Assembly (NCBI GenBank): GCA_035610835.1 | Contig: CM069446.1 | Coordinates: 1,007,001 to 1,071,000 of the forward strand | DNA from: Ophiura sarsii | Lineage: Eukaryota; Echinodermata; Ophiuroidea; Amphilepidida; Ophiuridae | Direction: 5' to 3' | Length of the DNA: 64,000 bases | Shown here: in pieces, positions 60,101 through 64,000 of the stretch | Layout of the letters: the number at the start of each line of letters is the position of its first letter | How positions within the stretch are numbered: position 1 is the first letter of the stretch | Position numbers and translations under genes: made by a program | The notes under the pieces: model-generated | Seen by the model: only the letters and a program-made list of their open reading frames with translations | What the model was told of the DNA's origin: nothing | Database searches by the model: none

Positions 60101-61899
60101 AACAGGTCTGTTTTGATGAGATGGGTCACATTCAACTTTAGTCATTCCCCCAAAACAATTCACAGATAAAGTTCTCAACAAAAGAAAGTCATACACTTTG
60201 TTTACGCCCTATAGAGTTACTTGTGATTATTTGTGGACCAAACAGGCTAGATAGACATTTGAAAGAATCTTTTTTTCTTTAAATGGTGCTAATCGTGGTT
60301 TATCTGTGTTGTTTTCTGGCAAATTTTGTACCATATTTGGTCAACACATAATTGGAAGTCACTCTATAGGGCATAAACAAAGTGTATGACCTTTTGTTGT
60401 TGAGCACTTTATACACTTACTCTGAGCTGAGACACCTGCTGTATTGTGCTGTGTCGTAACCTTTCAATGACAGGTAGCAGCAACTGATTAGAGGTGATTT
60501 GACCATGGTGAATTCTGTCAACATTGAAAAAAAATGTCACATTGATAAGATTATATGAGCAAATTATAACACATTTTTGTTTGAATGTGATCATTTACTT
60601 ATCAATATGATAAATCAGTAATGTATCTATATTCTCCTTCACATGGGTGGCCAGATAACAAACGAATGCAATATTTATTGTGCTATTTTTACCATTACAC
60701 ACTTGTATACAGTCATTATGCATCAGTCGACAATAGCTACTTTCCCTCTCTTTCTTAGAAAAATAACTGACATGTTCACGAGCAAACGGACCTCTCAGAG
60801 GGTCGGGCTTTTACAACATTTTCAAATTTGTTTTTAAAAAAAAAATGTGTAAAGAAAAGGAAATTGATAATTTGGAAAACTATGGGTCGTTTGGGCCTTA
60901 GAAACGTTTGTTGCCCTACCACTGTACAAACTGCAGGATCACCATTTTGCTGACCCTCTAAGAGTGCGCACCACTAAATAATGTTTTGCGTAAATCTAAT
61001 TTTAATGTCCTAGAAAAGGTACAAGGTGCTGCAAATGTACCTTTTTAAATATAATTTGGCATTGTAGGTTGTTGCTTCCATATTAAGATTTCACAATTTA
61101 CATTGATGTAGAACTAAAAAACACTTAGAATCTAGACTGCCTGTTGTACCTATACTAAGCTAGATTTCATTGGCCCATAGTGAGACAAAAAATACTGGTC
61201 ACAAATGATTGTTTTTACGTAGAAGAAATCTAAGATCTTCAATATAAACAATGATTTGAATGAGCAGTTTGCTCTAAAGTTGAGAAAATGAAAGTTGACC
61301 TCTTAACCCCAAAATCCAATAGGGAACTTATTCTGTGATGTGAGATATTGTGAATCTATTCACAAATATCCTCCACATACAATCCCATTTCACTGTGAAT
61401 GACTTACCTGAGAAGAAAGAACAGGCATCTACAACAACGCTCAACCTCCCAACCTAAACGGATGTAATTCTCTAGAAGTGGCAACAGATCTAGTATATAA
61501 CTAAATGGCAACACTAATAAAGACTCTTCCAGCTCACTGTAACAAGACAACACATTTAAAACAAAATAAATAATCGCATAACTCAACTTTCTTTATTATG
61601 CAATCCATAAATATGGCAACAGGTTGAATATTAAAACTGCAACACTAAGAGAGACTCGTAGGTATATCAAGTGGTATTAAGTCGAAAACTGATCATTTGA
61701 ATGTGTGAAGTAAGGTTCAGAATGTACCGATTAATATGGCATGCGTATCAACAATGCTAACATTGCTATCAAGATATTTGATAACCTGTTTATGACTATT
61801 ACATCCACAGGCCATAGGCATACAGAAAAAAATAATGTACAGAAAATAGGCTAACCTTGATTTAACTTTCTTGAGGACTTCCAGAAAATACTTCTTTGG
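57101..61899 (-). CDS. WDR3: WDR3/UTP12-like small-subunit processome protein, 3' part (last four exons found)
   Basis: The model is complement(join(57101..57271, 60421..60514, 61408..61536, 61856..61899)), with all phases matching. It encodes about 145 C-terminal residues. WDR3 (yeast Utp12/Dip2) is a WD40 protein of the nucleolar U3 snoRNP/small-subunit processome needed for 18S rRNA maturation. The preserved part is the C-terminal Utp12 domain: 'SSELEESLLVLPFSYILDLL' with 'CRCLFFLLRIHHGQITSNQL', then 'DTIGFNMAGLQFMQRELEA' and 'FFADATGRYKEKKKKRKK', ending in a basic tail as in other family members. The WD40 repeats must lie in exons beyond 64000, since I found no further exon in 61900-64000. 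The introns are full of foldback elements. Confidence 0.85.
57333..57675. mobile_element. MITE with 'aggcctaaaaaaa' ends in the last WDR3 intron
   Basis: 'aaggcctaaaaaaaaagggt' plus 'ttgattggcgtaac' is complemented by 'gttacaccaatcaaacaatt' and 'ttttttaggcctaag'. The interior has 'ggtaggtaggtcgggt' and 'cgggtcggtagggtt'. It starts 61 bp upstream of the last exon's acceptor. Confidence 0.75.
57770..57915. repeat. 'gggtcggtcgggc' dispersed repeat
   Basis: 'aggtagggtaggtcagtcgg' and 'tatgggtcggtcaggcctat' bound this segment. Related pieces are at 24478-24520, 47043-47090, 52728-52745 and 60780-60900, some with 'gtttgcccgt' or 'acggacctctc' beside them. It appears to be a small dispersed family. 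Confidence 0.5.
58551..58625 (-). tRNA. tRNA-like sequence / tRNA pseudogene in the left arm
   Basis: On the minus strand it folds as a cloverleaf: acceptor ggtcttg/caagatt with two G-T pairs, a D arm 'ggcccaatggataaggc', anticodon stem cttgc/gcaag and T arm 'ctgggttcgattcccag'. The anticodon loop 'caagtaa' has A where U33 should be (position 34-36 would be AGT), so function is doubtful. It is more likely a tRNA-derived repeat. The inverted copy at about 59878-59950 has a damaged T stem. Confidence 0.4.
58733..59814. mobile_element. foldback element with CAGGCTGTCCC ends, TA-flanked
   Basis: 'caggctgtcccaaaatgatt' at the left matches the complement of the right end 'aatcattttgggacagcctg'. 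Inner matches include 'tacagcttgtttgaaagaaa' and its complement near 59568, and 'aaggtgaaatcaccatg' with its counterpart near 58918. TA lies outside each end. No transposase frame is present. Confidence 0.8.
60169..60409. mobile_element. short foldback MITE (4928 family) 9 bp from a WDR3 splice donor
   Basis: TA-flanked, 241 bp. 'aagttctcaacaaaagaaag' opens and its complement closes, with arms joined near 60275 ('ttctttaaatggtgc'). The donor of the WDR3 exon 60421-60514 uses GT at 60420-60419, so only nine intronic bases separate exon and insertion site. Confidence 0.85.
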
Positions 61900-62077
61900 C
61901 TGTAAAACAAACAAACTTAATTTTATTACATTACATAGCGTAGCATATAACAACATAAAATGACTCATTTGTTATTCCAGAATTATATAATCATTACAAA
62001 ATGTTCTAACATCTGTTCAAATAACTGGGGCAATACTAGAAGATTTTTAACAATTTGTTATGTGCATTGTTGATTTG

Positions 62078-62400
62078 TGGGCAAGTGTGGTCAAGTGGAA
62101 TGAGCAATGCACTCATAACCGGAAAGATGTGAGTTCAGTCCCTCTGCTGCCAATGTGTTGTGTCCTTGGGCAAGACACTTTACTGCACTCTCTCCACCCA
62201 GATGTAAAAATGGGTAGCTGTTTGGGGATAATTACAATCTGTTTGAGGACGTCGTTGAAATCTACCCCAGCCCCCCCCCCCCCCCATTTAATGTTGTTCG
62301 GAACCGTTTCATCACCATGGTCGTTGGGACCCTCAACATTGATTGGTGGGGGCGGGGAAGGGATATCAATTAGTAGATAGCGCAAGCTCTCCACACAAGT
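62078..62400 (+). mobile_element. tRNA-derived SINE of a second type
   Basis: The head has an A-box-like 'gtgtggtcaagtggaatgag' and a B-box-like 'agatgtgagttcagtccc', then 'gtgtccttgggcaagacact' and 'ttta', a phrase typical of animal tRNA-SINEs. The tail contains a run of 15 C and 'aacattgattggtgggggcg', related to sequences at about 50290-50370. Confidence 0.7.
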
Positions 62401-62509
62401 TCACTTGAAAATAGTCCCATAAAGAGGTATATTAGCAAAGAAATGGACTATGTGGTCCATCACCAATTTACCTGAATTGTTTATAATAGCAAAACGCCCA
62501 ATTATCAGT

Positions 62510-63405
62510 ACTAGCGGCGTACCCTCGCTACGCTCGGGTCCCCGCTAGATGGTTATGCTACATTACCTACCTCTGAAACCATATAAACCCCCTACAACAC
62601 CCCCAAACCAGGTTGATTTATAACCATATCCCTTCTAAATGCATTAGAAGTCCCCTACAACCGCCCCCCCCCCCCCCCCCAATTAGGTTGATTTATAACC
62701 ATGTCCCTCCTAAACAATTTACCGTGGCTACTTTATTAACCCCTACCTCTCAAACCGCATCAAGTTAACCCTCGGTACTTTTTAAACCACATAAACCCCC
62801 TACAACCCACCCCCCCCCCCCCCCCCCCCCCACTGCAACTACACCAATCGGGTCACGGATTTATAATCATAACCCTCCTAACCATTTCCCGCGGCTACTT
62901 CATTAACTCTTAACCCTATATCCTAAACATTTCCCGTGGTTTACCCCCCCCCACCTACATATACCGACCCAAACCAGTTTGTTTTATAATCACAACCCTC
63001 CCTAAACCATTTTCCGTGGCTACTTCATTAACCATCAGTCCCTAGTTTGTTTGGCATGCCAACTTAAAGTAAAGAAATCAGGTTGCTTCATTAACCTCCG
63101 CAAAACGCTACTTGTACCTATATAATAACCCTAGGCCTATCCTAAACCATTTCCCGTGGTTTTACACCGGCCACCCCCCCCCCCCCCCACCCCACCCCCC
63201 CCCCCCCCCCCCCACATGACACCAAAATACCCTACCAACAGGCCTATAACCATTTCTCGTGTGGCTTCTGCGCCATGTGTAGGAGTGCGTGTGCCGCGGC
63301 AGTGAGCCCTTGCGCAAACATGTACGCGACGCGTTACCACGGTAAGATTACGCTGTAGTACGCGCAACGCACAATGTTGTTCAATTCTAGCGGCATTTAT
63401 GAGCC
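62510..63405. repeat. poly(C)-rich dispersed repeat, copy C (longest)
   Basis: It follows the copy at 33085 almost block for block from 'actagcggcgtaccctcgct' through 'aaaccaggttgatttataac', 'aaaccatttcccgtgg' and 'aaagtaaagaaatcaggttg'. It then continues into the tail shared with 41490-41690 ('gccatgtgtaggagtgcgtg'). C runs at 62665-62680, about 62810-62831 and 63174-63213 separate the subunits. Confidence 0.8.
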
Positions 63406-63419
63406 AAATCTGAGAGGTT

Positions 63420-64000
63420 TTTTGCTGTTTTTGGAGTTAATTGTTAACCAATTTCAGTGGAATAAACTTTAACACCCTTCCCCGTCATCTCCTCTATCTT
63501 TCATGCAAATTAGGCGCCACTTTGATCACAACTAAGGGAGAAATAAGGATAACAAACAAACAAACAAACAAAACACACACACAAACATACACCGTTTCCA
63601 GATTTATAGTAAGATTTGTATGATATGCAGCCAAGCCACTTATGTGAAGCGAACTGTTTCTGATGTATCCTATAGTGGCAGTGGATTTAATGTACAGGCT
63701 TTGAGCATATTTGGAAAAGCGCTATATAAAATCTGACATTTATTTTTTATAAATTTAATGTTCACAGGAAATTATCAAGCTAACATTTAGGTCAAAGACT
63801 TGATCACCAATCTAGCAATTTGTGCTGAAATCTATGGTGCTATATGGTGGACCACACAGCGTAATTTCAATTGGAAGGAGCAGTTATACAGGGTGTCCAG
63901 GCCTGTATGCAGAATGGGGTGGGGGGGGGGGGGGGGGTGGGGGCGGTTATGACATATTTTAGTCCTTACCCGGCCTGAAAAGATGCTTTACACAATGGGA
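63420..64000. other. right edge: no exon seen
   Basis: This should be part of a WDR3 intron if the gene continues. A (caaa)n repeat is at 63553-63580, a run of G at 63920-63937, and 'tacagggtgtccagg' at 63890, which may open another foldback element cut by the window. Confidence 0.4.

Overview
This window is nuclear DNA of an invertebrate animal. It is AT-rich, has intron-containing genes with GT-AG junctions whose phases match, and is crowded with transposable elements. The gene families, tRNA-derived SINEs, Penelope-like and LINE retroelements and many foldback elements suggest a marine deuterostome such as an echinoderm or hemichordate. No species marker is present, so the taxon is an inference.

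Four gene models could be assembled by joining exons with compatible splice phases. (1) A UDP-glycosyltransferase lies on the minus strand, four exons between 9489 and 13205, with a one-base frame disruption in its first exon. (2) A ZNFX1-like protein lies on the minus strand, 16562-26737: two small homologous N-terminal exons plus one exon of about 6.6 kb encoding a UPF1-type SF1 helicase and about 13 NFX1-type zinc modules. Its 3' end runs straight into a Penelope-like element. (3) A DegT/DnrJ/EryC1-type PLP aminotransferase-like protein lies on the plus strand, four exons between 40357 and 49784, predicted 459 aa. The 3' edge of its second exon, splice donor included, is tandemly copied nine times. 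(4) The last four exons of WDR3/UTP12, a small-subunit processome WD40 protein, lie on the minus strand, 57101-61899. The gene continues past the right edge.

Layout: 1-7000 holds foldback elements, a LINE remnant split by a Penelope-like element, and a satellite array split by a foldback transposon. 7000-9460 holds SINEs and a 21-bp minisatellite. 9489-13205 is the UGT. 15067-16600 holds a foldback element and a Penelope fragment that abuts ZNFX1. 27900-34600 is a gene-poor stretch with Harbinger-like, hAT-like and palindromic elements. 34860-39690 holds a CR1/L2-like LINE, a SINE and a Tx1/L1-like LINE split by another foldback. 40357-49784 is the aminotransferase. 50200-56700 is intergenic with small foldbacks. 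57101-61899 is WDR3, whose introns contain a 1.5-kb foldback with tRNA-like arms. 62078-64000 holds a SINE and a poly(C)-rich dispersed repeat also seen at 33085 and 41100.

The genes have unrelated jobs (detoxification, RNA helicase or antiviral surveillance, sugar-type aminotransfer, ribosome biogenesis) and do not form a pathway. The notable feature is how the transposons relate to the genes. A palindromic TTAA-type MITE family is present in four copies, each within about 90 bp of an exon edge or stop codon, and another MITE begins 9 bp from a splice donor. Long poly(C)/poly(G) runs mark several element ends.
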